Source of the DNA: Oikopleura dioica
Taxonomy: Eukaryota; Chordata; Appendicularia; Copelata; Oikopleuridae
Assembly (NCBI GenBank): GCA_907165135.1
Contig: OU015568.1
Coordinates: 10,734,501 to 10,798,500, forward strand
Length of the DNA stretch: 64,000 nt
Reading direction: 5' to 3'
Part shown: one piece after another, positions 1 through 12,854 of the stretch
Layout of the letters: each line of letters opens with the position of its first letter
Position numbering within the stretch: position 1 is the first letter of the stretch
Notes under the pieces: model-generated
The model's database searches: none
Told to the model about the DNA's origin: nothing
What the model saw: the letters and a program-made list of their open reading frames with translations, nothing else
Position numbers and translations under genes: made by a program

Positions 1-2121
<2,121 letters not shown>

Positions 2122-2758
2122 GTTGCTTCAAAGTTGCGTTGAAATGATAACTCGACGAAAAAGTCAGAAGAAAACTGTTCGGTTTTTTCCTCGTTTGAAG
2201 AAAAATCGAATGATGCGATTTTGCGCGCGCTTTCTCTATTTATACCGAGCGCGGTGGATTCTTCTGATTGGGTGTCTCTTTTCTAACTGAAAAAAAATTC
2301 CACGAAATGGAAAACTGATGAACCGAAAAACCTTTTGTTGCCGATTCGCCAAGTTCAATTCTAAATAAGGAAATGCGAATTTTCACCGACGTAAAAATCT
2401 CTTATTTTTGACTTTGACGCGCACCTGGCCCCGGCGAAAACGCTGAAAACAACACTCAATCTCGAAAATAAAATTTGGAAAACTCTAGAAAAAGGAGGCT
2501 TTTATCCGCAACAAACAGTAACGGGAGTAGCAAATCAATTAACATCAGTTAGACTAAGATTTTTTCGAAAACGCATCTTTTAAAAAGGTAGAATCTTGCA
2601 TACACCTGGATTTATTTTATGCAAAGAAATCGTAACAACTTGAATTTGTTCCTTTTGAAGCTGAAATTTATTTTCACGCCATGTTTTTATAGAATAGGTA
2701 TTTGGCAGTATCATTAATTGAATTAATTTAATTGTAAATAATTATTGAGAAAGTGTCT
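2122..2758. other. Intergenic region upstream of PLK
   Basis: About 640 bp without a supportable gene. It is AT-rich and must hold the PLK promoter at its left end. The 3' side abuts the stop codon of the orphan gene ending at 2759. I see no RNA gene or repeat. Confidence 0.5.
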
Positions 2759-3129
2759 CTAATTCTGTCTCCATGTTGTTCTGAGACTTCCAATGAAGGC
2801 GGAGAGTGAATTGTCTTCGAGACGTTGAAGGGCTTCTTCTCGCTTGCTCTCGTTCCAGTACTTCCAGCGCTGAGTGATTGTTCGAAACTGCTCGTATCTC
2901 TGCATTGTCAGTACGATTGACTCGCAGTCTTCGAATCGCATGCCGGCCGAGGTTGAAACAATCCTCTCTTTTTGGATTCGTACCCGCTGCTCTTGCTCTC
3001 CGGGAGGACCGACTTGTAAAGCAATTATTCAGGAATGAAGAGTTGGGAAAACTTACCGTGAACGACGTTGATTTTGATCTTCATGATTTCATTTCGATCG
3101 TACTCGTTGTGAATGTAGAAAACTGTCAT
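2759..3129 (-). CDS. Hypothetical protein, about 103 aa
   Basis: Two-exon gene. Exon 1 starts at ATG 3129 (MTVFYIHNEYDRNEIMKIK...) and ends at a GTAAG donor near 3054. A short intron ending in ACAAG joins in frame to the second exon, which begins VGPPGEQEQRVRIQ and ends ...FIGSLRTTWRQN. There is no signal peptide or membrane segment. The C-terminal half is charged and probably helical, with WKYWNESKREEALQRLEDN. I do not recognise the family. The clean splice and continuous frame support a real gene; function is unknown. It lies on the same strand as PLK but 640 bp upstream, so no operon link is evident. Confidence 0.55.
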
Positions 3130-3711
3130 GTCGTTGATTTATAGAAAACTTGTGTTTTTCGTGTGTTGCTCAAATTTTTATGTTTTTGGCAATGAATGGT
3201 GAAATTTTCGAATTTCCATTGGAAATTTTCTAATGGTAGCGCCATCATGTGGGCACCCTGCGCTAAAAATAGATCTCCCGGGGAGCCATCGCTCGGCTGC
3301 GATTGATGAGTTAGTTAGTTGATTCCCAGGTGGCGTCAGCAGAAGCGCGAAACTAACGCAATTCTGGCAAAACCTCCAAAGCTCAGATAACGCGATCATC
3401 AACCTTGACAACAGAGTCACAGGAGACATGAGTCCAGTATCTGGGTTCAACCAATCTCAAGTTGAAGAAAAGAATCTTTATTGCACTGAATTGTCATTGG
3501 CACTGTCAATAATTAAAAAAATATTCTAAAGAATTGACCGAGTTAACAGCATTAACGGAAAATTGATCCCTAATTCCTCATATTTCTGTCTTCACCTCAG
3601 AGATAATCACTTACTTTAACGCTCACTTAGTATAGTTGGTAGAATCAGTATTTATTACAAAAGTTTCCACAAGTTAATTACAAAATAAGAGTGCAGTTAA
3701 TCTTCACAGCA
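3130..3711. other. Intergenic region
   Basis: About 580 bp between two orphan genes on the minus strand. Only short open frames without motif or splice support are present. No RNA gene or repeat is seen. Confidence 0.4.
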
Positions 3712-4281
3712 CTAGTCTTCGCGTCTTCTTTTCTTCCCTCTTTTAGGTCGAAGATCTAAGTCTTCAATCAAGCACTCAAAATCAGCTGAGCTGAGATTCG
3801 TTGTTGCGATGTGTTTGTCAAACCAGCAAATCAGATCCAAAAATATCCCTCTTACATCGACGTCTATTTCTATGCCTTCGTCAGGTGACTTGAGAAGAAG
3901 ACCTTTCTCTTTTTCTTTTTGAAGAAAAGGCACCATTCGGGAAAAGCTTACAAGAACACCATACATGTCCATTGAAATGATAGTTTTTCTGTCTTGAACC
4001 AGTTTTACACCTTTCCGATTACTTCGGTAGACTTTCTTGCGAACTTCCACTAAATATCGCTCTTCAGGCAAGTCTTCTTGGCGCATCCCAGCAAATTGTC
4101 GCTTGATCAACTTGAAGTTCCATAAGATTAGCTTGTTCCTCTTTGCCGGTTGGATTTTCGGTTTTCTGTCTTGATCGGCTTGCAAATTGTTCATTTTTAT
4201 CTCTTTCCTTCCGCGAGAAATTTCGATGATTTCGTAAGAGCAGAAACCTTTGAATTTAAATAGCAGGAAGAAGAGCGACAT
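3712..4281 (-). CDS. Hypothetical protein with basic tail, about 189 aa
   Basis: Single open frame on the minus strand. The first in-frame ATG is at 4281 (MSLFFLLFKFKGFCSYE); the frame stays open upstream without another ATG, so an extra 5' exon is possible. The N-terminus is hydrophobic but short, a possible signal or anchor. The middle is rich in Lys/Arg, and the end (RPKRGKKRRRED) looks like a nuclear localisation signal, which conflicts with secretion. No domain is recognised. A 570-bp open frame in AT-rich DNA is unlikely by chance, but coding status remains moderate. Confidence 0.45.
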   Translation of the reverse strand: MSLFFLLFKFKGFCSYEIIEISRGRKEIKMNNLQADQDRKPKIQPAKRNKLILWNFKLIKRQFAGMRQEDLPEERYLVEVRKKVYRSNRKGVKLVQDRKTIISMDMYGVLVSFSRMVPFLQKEKEKGLLLKSPDEGIEIDVDVRGIFLDLICWFDKHIATTNLSSADFECLIEDLDLRPKRGKKRRRED

Positions 4282-4528
4282 CAGGTCGAGTTTACGGAGC
4301 ACATTTCGTAAATAATAGGTCGTTCGTGCTCTATTTCTCCACGACCACTTTTGATGAATTCAGGCCAATGTTCCACTAGCAAATCTTCTGTGCTATCCTT
4401 TGGTGATTTTAATCAGGGATCTCCTTTTTCCAAATTTAATGTTAGCAAATACCGTCAGCTGCGTGAAAATCAAACCAATCCAAGACAAATAACAACAAGA
4501 ACTTCATTTCCATAAAGATATTCCTTCA

Positions 4529-6538
4529 ATGAATCTCTTTTTATTGTTTTCGCTTGTCAATTGTGAGAGAGGCTGGAATCATCGAATCATTACAGGTTGA
4601 TAGATACGGTATAAACTTTCTCGTTTAAAAATATTTCGAAGATAATGCTGGAACAATATCGACTCCCAATTTTGACTACGGACGGCATAACTACCCAGCT
4701 TATTCGAGAGAAAGCTGGTTGATCAAATCTGGATCTCCAAGACATCATGTTCTTCTCCAATTTACCAGCTATTTTGCCATCGAGGGTGACTATTTATTCA
4801 TCCCTTCATTTCATAAACAATCCATCCATATTAACACTCATCGAAAATAATAAAATAATTTTTCACCCATTTTCTGGCATAGAAGACAGCAGTAACTGTA
4901 TCTCCGACTCTCTGAAGATTTACGATGGAACTAATTCTTCTTCGCCACTGCTGGGAGTTTACTGCGGAGTTCAACGACCGCCCTCAACAATTTCGTCGGG
5001 GTCGAATCTTTTCGTTGTTTTTTCGAGTGATTCGAGCGCCGAGGAGATCGGATTTCAAGCTCATTTCAAGGGAATAACGTGAGTACGTTTTTTTGTTGAT
5101 AAAATTAAGATCATTAAGAATGGAGCAATCAAATATCAACCCAATGGTTAAATGTGGTGAATACATAACTGCAGATGAAGGAGTCTTTTACAGTCCCGGA
5201 TATCCAAATTTCTACGATGTGAATCTTATCTGCATGTGGAGACTGACTGTGAATGTCGGAAAAGCAATTCAGCTTACTCTTCGATATTTGGGTAATCTCA
5301 AAAGCTTCTCTTTTTATTGTCGTTTCAATAGATATCGAAAACAGTAAGTACTGCTCCCGCGACTCTCTAACAATCGCTACCGTACAAAATGAAACCGTCG
5401 AAAACGGTCTCGAAACCAAACATCTGAGACACCTCTGCGGAAAAGACAATAATCACGTGCAAATCGACACTGATAGTAACGACGTACTCATCATTTTTAC
5501 AAGCGATCATGTCTCGTCTAAATCCGGCTTTGAAATTTACCACACTACGGGTTACGCGCAGACTGCTTGCCCAAGCTTGACAAAATTGAACGAAACAGAG
5601 GGAACGATAGTTACTGCCGTCGTTGACGATGAATATGACAAAATGCTACATTGGTAAAAATTGTTAGAAAAAAGTAATGATGAGTTCTAGCTCGTATCTT
5701 ATCGAGGCCGATCCATTCAACGTGGTTGAAATTTATGTCGACGGGCTAATCTCGTCTCCCGATTGCTTGCAAGACAATTTGAGTGTCTTCGATGGCGACA
5801 CCGATCATCATCGAAATATCGCTACAGTTTGTGGGTCAAGGACTTCGAAGGTCTTCACGACAACGCAGGATAAAGCCCTAGTCGTTTGGCACCTTGGTAA
5901 GTCGATTTGAAAAAGGACTGTATCAAAGAAACGCTTCAAGACCTTCCCGACTCGACGAAAAAGGCTCAGTTCACATTTCGTCAAAAACCAAATCCATTCA
6001 AAAGCGACTTAGTTGAGATTCCAAAGCCAACGTTATCGACAACGACTCCAAAACAAACATTTCCCGACAAATCGCACGTTACTTGTACCGAGTGCATGCA
6101 CAACGTTACTCGGGTGGACTCCAACATTTGCCATAAAAACTACATTTTCGAAGGGCAGGTTAAAATGCCCATCAGAAAATCTGGCGATCTATGGTACACC
6201 CGGGTAAAGGTCCTTGACAATTTCAAAACTGGAGAAATATCAATTGAAAAGCGAGATATTTAAATACGAATAAGGCATGATTATTGATGATGTTATATTC
6301 GCAAATCGTCAAAATATCCGTTATAAAGAAAACTACTTCGAAAGGATCCTCTGCCACGACAAAAGTTTTCCTGACCTGCAACCTTTGCCCTAAACTTCAA
6401 AGAAGAAAAACGTACATTTTCACGGGAAGAAATCTCCACTCATCGTCAAAACATGGAAACGCTCTTCTTTATCCGAAAATAACACAATCAGATTATATAT
6501 TGCCGAGAATAAGGAACAGGTTTTCAGAAAAAGAGTAA
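4529..6538 (+). CDS. pcolce: PCOLCE-like secreted protein: three CUB domains plus NTR
   Basis: Likely procollagen C-proteinase enhancer relative, an extracellular protein that binds procollagen and speeds BMP1/tolloid cleavage. ATG 4529 opens a signal peptide (MNLFLLFSLVNC). A 46-bp intron leads into CUB1 (AGTISTPNFDYGRHNYP to FQAHFKG). CUB2 starts at KCGEYITADEGVFYSPGYPN and CUB3 near SYLIEADPFNVVEIYVDG. A linker rich in Thr/Pro precedes a C-terminal NTR module (CTECMHNVTRVDSNICHKN; later LTCNLCPKLQRRKTYIFTG), which aligns with the netrin-like domain of human PCOLCE. Human PCOLCE has two CUBs; this has three. The intron inside the NTR module (6255-6328) has no GT donor and fits only as GA-AG. 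It ends 29 bp from the convergent MRNIP-like gene. Confidence 0.8.
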
Positions 6539-6566
6539 GATAAAAATGTGCATTCGATAATTTGGT

Positions 6567-6862
6567 CTACTGATTGAAAGCCGAAACTCCTCGGTGGCCA
6601 GTGCTTATTGTCTAAAAAAGAATTTCGATTGCAAAGTCGCAAGAATGCGAGTACCTGAATCAGTTGATGCAACTTTCGAGGTGTGTCAGCTTTGAGGATC
6701 ACTTTTTGCTGACTTTGTCCGCAACCTTTGCAGCTGAATCGAGGAGTCCTCGAAGCTGGATGAGATTGAAATTTCTGAAAGCAAAAAATATCTCTGGGGA
6801 GCTTTTTCGAGAGTACTTACATTACATGAAGTACATTTGAGTAAGAAATGAAGATGATGCAT
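6567..6862 (-). CDS. mrnip: MRNIP-like zinc-ribbon protein, short
   Basis: Three exons starting at ATG 6862 (MHHLHFLLKCTSCN), joined by two short GT-AG introns, giving about 68 residues and a stop at 6567. The core is CTSCN-KFQSH followed by FSCKGCGQSQ, with two CxxC pairs spaced as in the N-terminal zinc ribbon of MRN complex-interacting protein (C5orf45), which helps DNA double-strand-break signalling. The following KLHQLIQ matches that family's next helix. Vertebrate MRNIP is several hundred residues long, with a long disordered tail absent here. The identification rests on this one short domain. It is convergent with the PCOLCE-like gene. Confidence 0.6.
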
Positions 6863-7376
6863 CTCTGCAACCTGTCAGTAGAAACCGATAATAAAGGCCG
6901 TTTTTTATTTATGATATGATAAAATTCTAGAAAACCTTCCTAAGTCGCCCGGATATAAACGCACTTCAGTTGGAGAAGATCAAATCGTTCTTGAATGACA
7001 AAAGTTGCAATCCATAGTTATATCATACTTTTTTACGATCAATTTTATTGAATAAAGTACCAAGAAAATGGACTCTAAATACGACGACGTTTTTATGAAA
7101 AACAGTGGATAGTTTGTAAAAAAGCATAAAAGACCGTCTAATTATTTGTAATTCATGGTGGCTCTTGTTAAGGCACTTCGTTTACAGCAAATAACTCGTG
7201 CATGTGCACTTAACTTAAGTTTATGTTTCTTATACCATAGGTATGTTTATCCTTGACAAAAGGTGAGATTAGTGGTCACATGTATGCGTGCGTAGCACCG
7301 CCACCGTCTGGTTCACCTCTGAAATCGCTGTATAAAACGAAACGTAAAACTACGCTTTCCAAAAAAAAAACTGAAT
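6863..7376. other. Intergenic region with divergent promoters
   Basis: About 510 bp between the minus-strand MRNIP-like gene and the plus-strand secreted orphan. It contains a TATA box near the right end and otherwise AT-rich DNA with no gene or clear repeat. Confidence 0.45.
7331..7337 (+). promoter_or_regulatory. TATA box
   Basis: TATAAAA lies 46 bp before the start codon of the secreted orphan gene, the expected distance for a core promoter with a short leader. Inferred from sequence and position only. Confidence 0.5.
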
Positions 7377-7831
7377 ATGAAGTTTTCTCTTGCCCTTTTT
7401 GCCGCTGCTTCCGCTGAGCTCCCACAGGAGTTCTATGAACGTCGACTAGTCATCGTCTCCCACTTTGAAGTAAGTACATGATTTTAGAAATTATTACTCC
7501 TTATCGTGTTTAGAGACTTAGAGACGCAACACTCGATCTTGCCAATAACAAGAAGGATGCAAGATACTACAACAAGTTTAACGACTGGCTTGTTTTCATT
7601 GATGGTGCCAGAAACGAGGACGGCACTCGATGCGGCGAGGAAGTCGATGATGCCGATGACATTCAAGTCTTCAGCGCCGATGACTACTGCAAGTTGAATT
7701 CTCAGCTGAACTCCGCCATGTCCTCTCTTGCTCGACAATGGGCTTGCAATGGCCGAGGTAACGTTGCCCGACAGGCCGTTCGACGACTCAAGAAGCTCAA
7801 AAACCAGTACGCCCGACGACACTGCGCATAA
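7377..7831 (+). CDS. Small secreted protein, about 136 aa, orphan
   Basis: ATG 7377 opens a clear signal peptide (MKFSLALFAAASA) followed by ELPQEFYERRL. A canonical intron (GTAAGT...TTTAG, about 7470-7513) lies after codon 31. The mature protein is charged and mostly helical in appearance. It has four cysteines (TRCGEE, DDYCKL, QWACNG, RRHC at the end) that could form two disulfides, and a very basic C-terminus. No family is recognised, so it may be lineage specific. A TATA box at 7331 and a poly(A) signal AATAAA near 7909 frame the transcript. The signal peptide and splice make the gene itself likely. Confidence 0.75.
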
Positions 7832-8075
7832 CTTTGCAACTGTCTCCGCGGCCTGCTTACATAGTGTAAAAGTCTGTTACACTGTAAGCCTTTTTTCGTA
7901 TTTCTGCGAAAATAAATCAAAAAACAAAATTAGTAGCCTTATACCAATGCAGGATAGAATAAGCACTAACAAATGTGGAGATAGAACTTTTTTTATTGAG
8001 CGCTCTGTGGCATGAATAAATAGTGAACTCTGAGAAAGAACATGTTACATGTAGATTCAGAATTTACGATTCCGC

Positions 8076-8423
8076 TTATCCAGAGGTGAAAGGATATGGG
8101 AGCTGGAACTGGCCGAAGTAGTTGTTGATGACCTTGATGTCCTAGAAAACAAGGTTTAGATGAGCAAGAAGGTAGAAATGGTACCTCATAGTCCATTGGA
8201 GTGTAGCTTCGTCCAACGACTCGTCGAAGGTTGTAGGCGACGAACCAGGCGTAGAAAGCGACGAGAACGGCGTCTGAGAGAACTATCAGCCAGAAAGTAC
8301 TGTTAATGCTTTACCGTAAGCAGTAGAAACTTCAGCTTCGACTGGGACAATCTTGGTACTGGCGTTTCGGACCATAGGTCGGGCAAGTCGGGGAGCAACG
8401 CGGGTAGCAAGACGACCGAACAT
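8076..8423 (-). CDS. Small mitochondrial-type single-span membrane protein, about 87 aa
   Basis: Three exons from ATG 8423. The N-terminus MFGRLATRVAPRLARPMVRN is Arg-rich without acidic residues, a typical mitochondrial import signal. One membrane segment follows (AVLVAFYAWFVAYNL), then a short polar tail ending FGQFQLPYPFTSG. Both introns are GT-AG and keep the frame. The pattern suggests a small inner-membrane subunit, for example of a respiratory complex or ATP synthase, but I cannot name the family. The ATG is preceded by GTGATTTAG, an acceptor-like site that could receive a spliced leader. It lies 257 bp downstream of the prosaposin gene on the same strand. Confidence 0.7.
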
Positions 8424-8680
8424 CCTAAATCACAAAAACGACTAATTTATGAACTTCTACAAGAATTTTCATTGAGAATTGAATCAGAAAGGCGGCCATT
8501 TCAGGCAGCAAAAACAAGAAGGAAAAGGATTAGAACATGAATAGTTAGAGGGAAAGAGTTGTGAATATCGTGGGAAGTTGAAGAGTTTTGATCGGTTGAA
8601 AAGTCAATTTTCAACAGCAGTTTTAAACGTATTGCAATGGGACTGTAGTGAAATTGAATGGAAACAAGGATTAGAGCTGT

Positions 8681-10847
8681 TTAGTTATCAGGAAGAAGTC
8701 CTTTATCTTTGCAATACTGGTAGGCCTTGCATTTCTTGGCCATTTCGACTGAGGAACACCACATTTTAGGACCAAGAGTGCATTCATCGATGCCAAGAAG
8801 GGGTCGAGAAGTTGGGGCGGCGCAGAGTTGAGCTTTTTCACAAATAAAGTTGGGATCAAGAACACCATCAGCGAATTGAAGGATCTGGGGACCGTAGACG
8901 TCGACAATATCCTGGCATTCCATTTTGAAGGAATCAGGGACAGAGTCGCAGATGTGTTCAAGGGCTTGCTCGATATCTTCCTGATTTCCTTTGTCTTCAA
9001 TGTATGCCTTGACGTAGTCGATGGCGAGCTTGCAGTCTTCGCAGATGCCCATTCCGAGAGCATTTTCGCATCGATCTTCGCACTGCTTGAGAGAGTCGAA
9101 TCTGTTAGTGTTGCCTCCACAGCCTCCGTAGTTGAACTTCTCACATTTGCCAGAGTCAGTGTTGAAGAAGTAGCTTGGGATGAGTGCTCTGCAGAAACCA
9201 GCCAAAGCAGGCTGAGCGCAGGATTCTGGAAGACGCCAGTCAGCCGATTTGTCACAGAGACCAACAGCAGCACAGATGACATTTGGCTTGAGGTTGTCCT
9301 CGACCATTTTGATCATCTGGGGACCGTACATCTCGATGGCAGCTTTGCACTGATCAGCGTAAGCTGGGAGAATGTCGCAAGCTTGCTCTGCGTAGTCCAT
9401 GACTTCACCCTGAAAATCATCTGAACAACTGTTGACATATAAATTAACTAACGTCAGTTTCCTTGTCCTCGAGAGCTTCATCAATCTTGATGACAGCCAA
9501 CTTGCAGATATCACACCCAGTATTGCCAAGGGTAGTCTTTAGTCGAGGTAAACGATTATTCTGACAAAATCCGGCATCTTTGCATGACTGGGTAGGGTTA
9601 GCCATCATAATTTGCTTGTTCACAATTGGAAAAATTTCTTTTGTTATCGATCGGCAAATAAAATCTTCACATATCAAGTCAGAAAAGCCTTTGAAGACTT
9701 CTTTTTGACGACTATTAGGGAGTTGTTGGTAGTCTATCACAATAGTTGCGCATGAAGAGCAAAGGTTGGATTGGTCGGGTGGGGTCGGGTTGGAGGAGGA
9801 AGAGCAGTAAGTAAGGGCGGTGCAGAGTTGGGTTGGTTCGGGTGATGTTAGTTTCTTCCACACGTCAGAGAACTGGTGAAGAGTTATGATGAGTTCTCAA
9901 AAAAGATTATCCGATCAAAAAATTGAAAAATGTGAAACATAACTCTTGTTTGACAGCGAATCGACACAAATTACGCGGTCTCTTAGGCAAAATATCGCAA
10001 ATTTGTAAAGCAGCAGCCTGTGCTTTTTGGTACATTCCCTCTGGATCATTTTTGATCTGATCCAGAGCTAACTGAACAAAGTCTGTGCAGTCGGAGCACA
10101 GATCTTTGTCGTCGTTTACCGCCGCCTTCAAAGTTTTCGAGGGACTTTCCTCTGGAAGAGCACCCAAATCGATGGGCATTGGTGGGAGCTCTGGCTGCTC
10201 AACTTTGACAAAGGTCTAAGAGAAATATAAGTGTTGAGCTGGCGAAAAAAGAGCTTACAGAAGGCATGTCTTCCATGTTCATCTCGATCGCCTTGTAGAA
10301 AGACTCGTCGACATCGGTGGAGCAGATCTATAAGGCCGATTTGACTTTATAAATCGAGAGAAAAACTTACTCGAAGACCAGTGCAGACTGTTTCGGGATC
10401 GACAACATTCTGGATAAAGTCGAAGACCTTGTCGGTCTCTTCGTCGATCATCTTTTTGCAGGCATCTTGCTCGGGGCATTTGAAGCAAGCGTAATCCAAT
10501 ACTTCTTTCACATCAGCTCGTGTTCTAGAAAATGTTATCACTTGCAAAAAAAGAAGTGCTCACTTGTTGTCGGTGAGATACATGTTGACGAGGCCGATTG
10601 CGGTTTTGCAGGACTCGCATGATTCAGTGGGAGCGGTATCTTTATTCCACTAAAAAGACAGTGAGAGCGGTGATCACTCGTTTTGCTCTACCTCATTGTT
10701 GGAACAGTAGGTCACAGCTCCCTTGCCGCAGTTGGAAGCGGCGACAATATCTTGGCACCAATGAGCTGGGCCATATGTGCACTGATTTGCACCAAATCGA
10801 AGTTTTTCCGAGTGGCCGGCGGCCAATAATCCCGCAATGAGTTTCAT
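8681..10847 (-). CDS. psap: Prosaposin with an inserted Kunitz domain
   Basis: Lysosomal sphingolipid-activator precursor. ATG 10847 opens a short signal peptide. A saposin A-type domain follows (CTYGPAHWCQDI, about residues 22-50). Five saposin B-type domains come next, each with the usual CxxC start (ESCESCK, LCSDCTD, LCSSCAT, GCDICKLA, ICEDCKLA) and late cysteines. A C-terminal A-type domain (ECTLGPKMWCSSVEMAKKC) precedes the stop at 8681. Between B domains 4 and 5 sits a complete six-cysteine Kunitz/BPTI module (about 9250-9070) with GYGGCGGN-like core FNYGGCGGNTNRF and Arg after the second Cys at the reactive site. The intron at 9873-9945 fits the frame only as GA-AG. AAAATTTTAG directly precedes the ATG, a possible trans-splice acceptor. 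CCDC77 ends 101 bp upstream. Confidence 0.9.
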
Positions 10848-10948
10848 CTAAAATTTTAGCCTGTAAAAGTGATAATAATAAAATAATCTTCTAGTAAAAA
10901 ACTTAAAAACAGTGTGAGGAATGTGGTGAAAAATGAAAAGACAGATGG

Positions 10949-12802
10949 CTAGTTTGAGCTTCGGAAGTTATTTTCTACTTCGTAGAGTTTTTTCTTCAGT
11001 GATTTTAGCTGATTCTGAATAGCGCGGGACTTGGCCGCACTCTCCTTGAAGTTCTGTAGGACTTCTATGTCATTCAGGCCGCCGATGCTCATTTTGTAAA
11101 GCTGGCCTTCGAGCTGGTCGCATCTCTCTTTCAATTTTTTTATTTCATTGCGGTAGCCTTCATTTTCTAGCCCTCGTCGCTGCTCAAGAGATGAGAATCG
11201 CTGAATAGGATCGTTAAGATGATTCATTCGTATAAACATACGACATTCAGATGTTCATAAAAAGTTCAAATATTACCTTTGTAGTCAATTCCAGCTTATC
11301 GATAAGTTTGGCAGACTTTGTCTGGTACATATTCTGATCGCGAAGAGCTTGGTCCTTCACTTTTGAAACTTCTTCTTCGGCAGTTATGCACTGTTCTCGA
11401 TACATATCAGATAAATGCACCGCTTGCTCGAGCCGTTCTTTCAGTGCCTCATTTTCTATTTTCAGCTTTTTGACGACTAAAGTCAAGGATGAGAACCAGA
11501 TGCGTCTGATGAATCTTACCGGAAGGATCGATCGCTGGCTTGGAGAGCACGTCGTAGTTTTTGCGCATATGAGCTGGAACAGCAAGGAGTTTATCGTGTC
11601 CACTTGGCTTGTACGTTGGTGATTTTTGATCTTGCTCATCTAAAAAACATAAGGAAACGCATTTAGATGAAATCTTACAGATTCGATCGTGAGCTTTGTC
11701 TAGTTGCTGAAGAAGTTTATCTTTCTCTTGAAGCCATGAACGGTCCTTTTCTCGCTGTGCTTTTCGCGCCTAGAGCCCTTGTAAAACGCTAAATTAAGAT
11801 TCGAAGATTACCTCAAGGAAGTCCTTTGTCGTATCTTTCAGAAGTTCTTGAGTTTTCCTCAACCTTGCTTCTAGCTGCTCCGTTCTATCCGCTTCTCGAG
11901 CTCGATGTGTTTCATGTTCTTCGATCATAATGCGTCTGTCCTCCATCAACTGGCTCGTCTGCTCATTCGAAAGCTTTATGTGCTCCTCTAGCTGCGCTCT
12001 CAGTGCCTCAACTTGGAGCGCAAGAATCTGTTTGTCGTCGCGCAGCCTCTCTTCGCTCGGGCCAGAGTTCTTCTTGCTTATTTTTATCTCGCTTGGTTTG
12101 AACTTTGATGGAGCTCTTACAACACCGTCACCCTTTAGTGTCGGCTTAGGAGGCGGGTTTTCGCGAGGCGTTGAGCAAAGACTACCATCACCAGATTCTT
12201 GGGGGTACTTCATTTCTGCATTATGTTCCTTGATCACCACTAGAAAAGCGATTCGCATGCGAACTTGAAAAAGAAAACTACCTATTCCGGGAGGTTCTTT
12301 ATGAAAATAAGAACATTCTGCAATGCTCGGCCCCGCGATATTCAACAAATGCTGCATTGTTTTTCTATCTTCGAGTTCTCGTATTTTCAGCTTGTCATTT
12401 TCTGCGTGAAGTCTCAAGTTGCTCTCTCGCTCCTTGAGAAGGAAGACTTGTATGTCTGAAAGTGCTTTCTGCAAGTCGTTGATTTCTTTCTCGCGTTGGC
12501 GGATTGTTCGTTCTAGCAGAGCTTCTTGCTGACAGTGTTTTACAAAGTTGTCTAGCTTTCCGGACATTGTATCATATTCGATCTCTAGCACAATTTTAGT
12601 AAAAAAATGAAACAAAGTTTGTACCTAAATCTTCAACTTTATGTCTGTAGAATTCAAGCAATTGTCTTGAAGGTCGAAGAGCAGCAAGTCGCTCTTCTAC
12701 TGTTGGAAGTCCATCGTCTAATTCTAGGGACACTTCTGCTACCGGTTCGATTTCCATACTAAGAGATTGAAATGAAGAATGGTTGTTAATCGATAAATCC
12801 AT
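10949..12802 (-). CDS. ccdc77: CCDC77 coiled-coil centrosomal protein
   Basis: Multi-exon minus-strand gene from ATG 12802 to the stop at 10949. Near the N-terminus ERLAALRPSRQLLEFYRHK matches the CCDC77 start. Later IRELEDRKTMQHLLNIAG, YFHKEPPG, LALQVEALRAQLEEHIKLS, LLKDTTKDFLE and SDMYREQCITAEEE also match human CCDC77 in order. It is almost wholly coiled coil, apart from a low-complexity stretch rich in Pro/Ser/Lys around 12100-12230. The family is reported at centrosomes and in ciliated cells; the exact role is not known to me. The start lies 53 bp after the TMUB stop and the stop 101 bp before prosaposin, so it is probably the middle gene of an operon. Confidence 0.88.
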
Positions 12803-12854
12803 GATTCAAGTATTGCAGCTGTGTGAAAGGGTGAAGAGATTGTGAAGAAGCTTG

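Noticed and set aside
8828-9424. 198-codon plus-strand frame across the prosaposin exons
   Set aside because: It is the complement of the cysteine-patterned saposin and Kunitz coding sequence.
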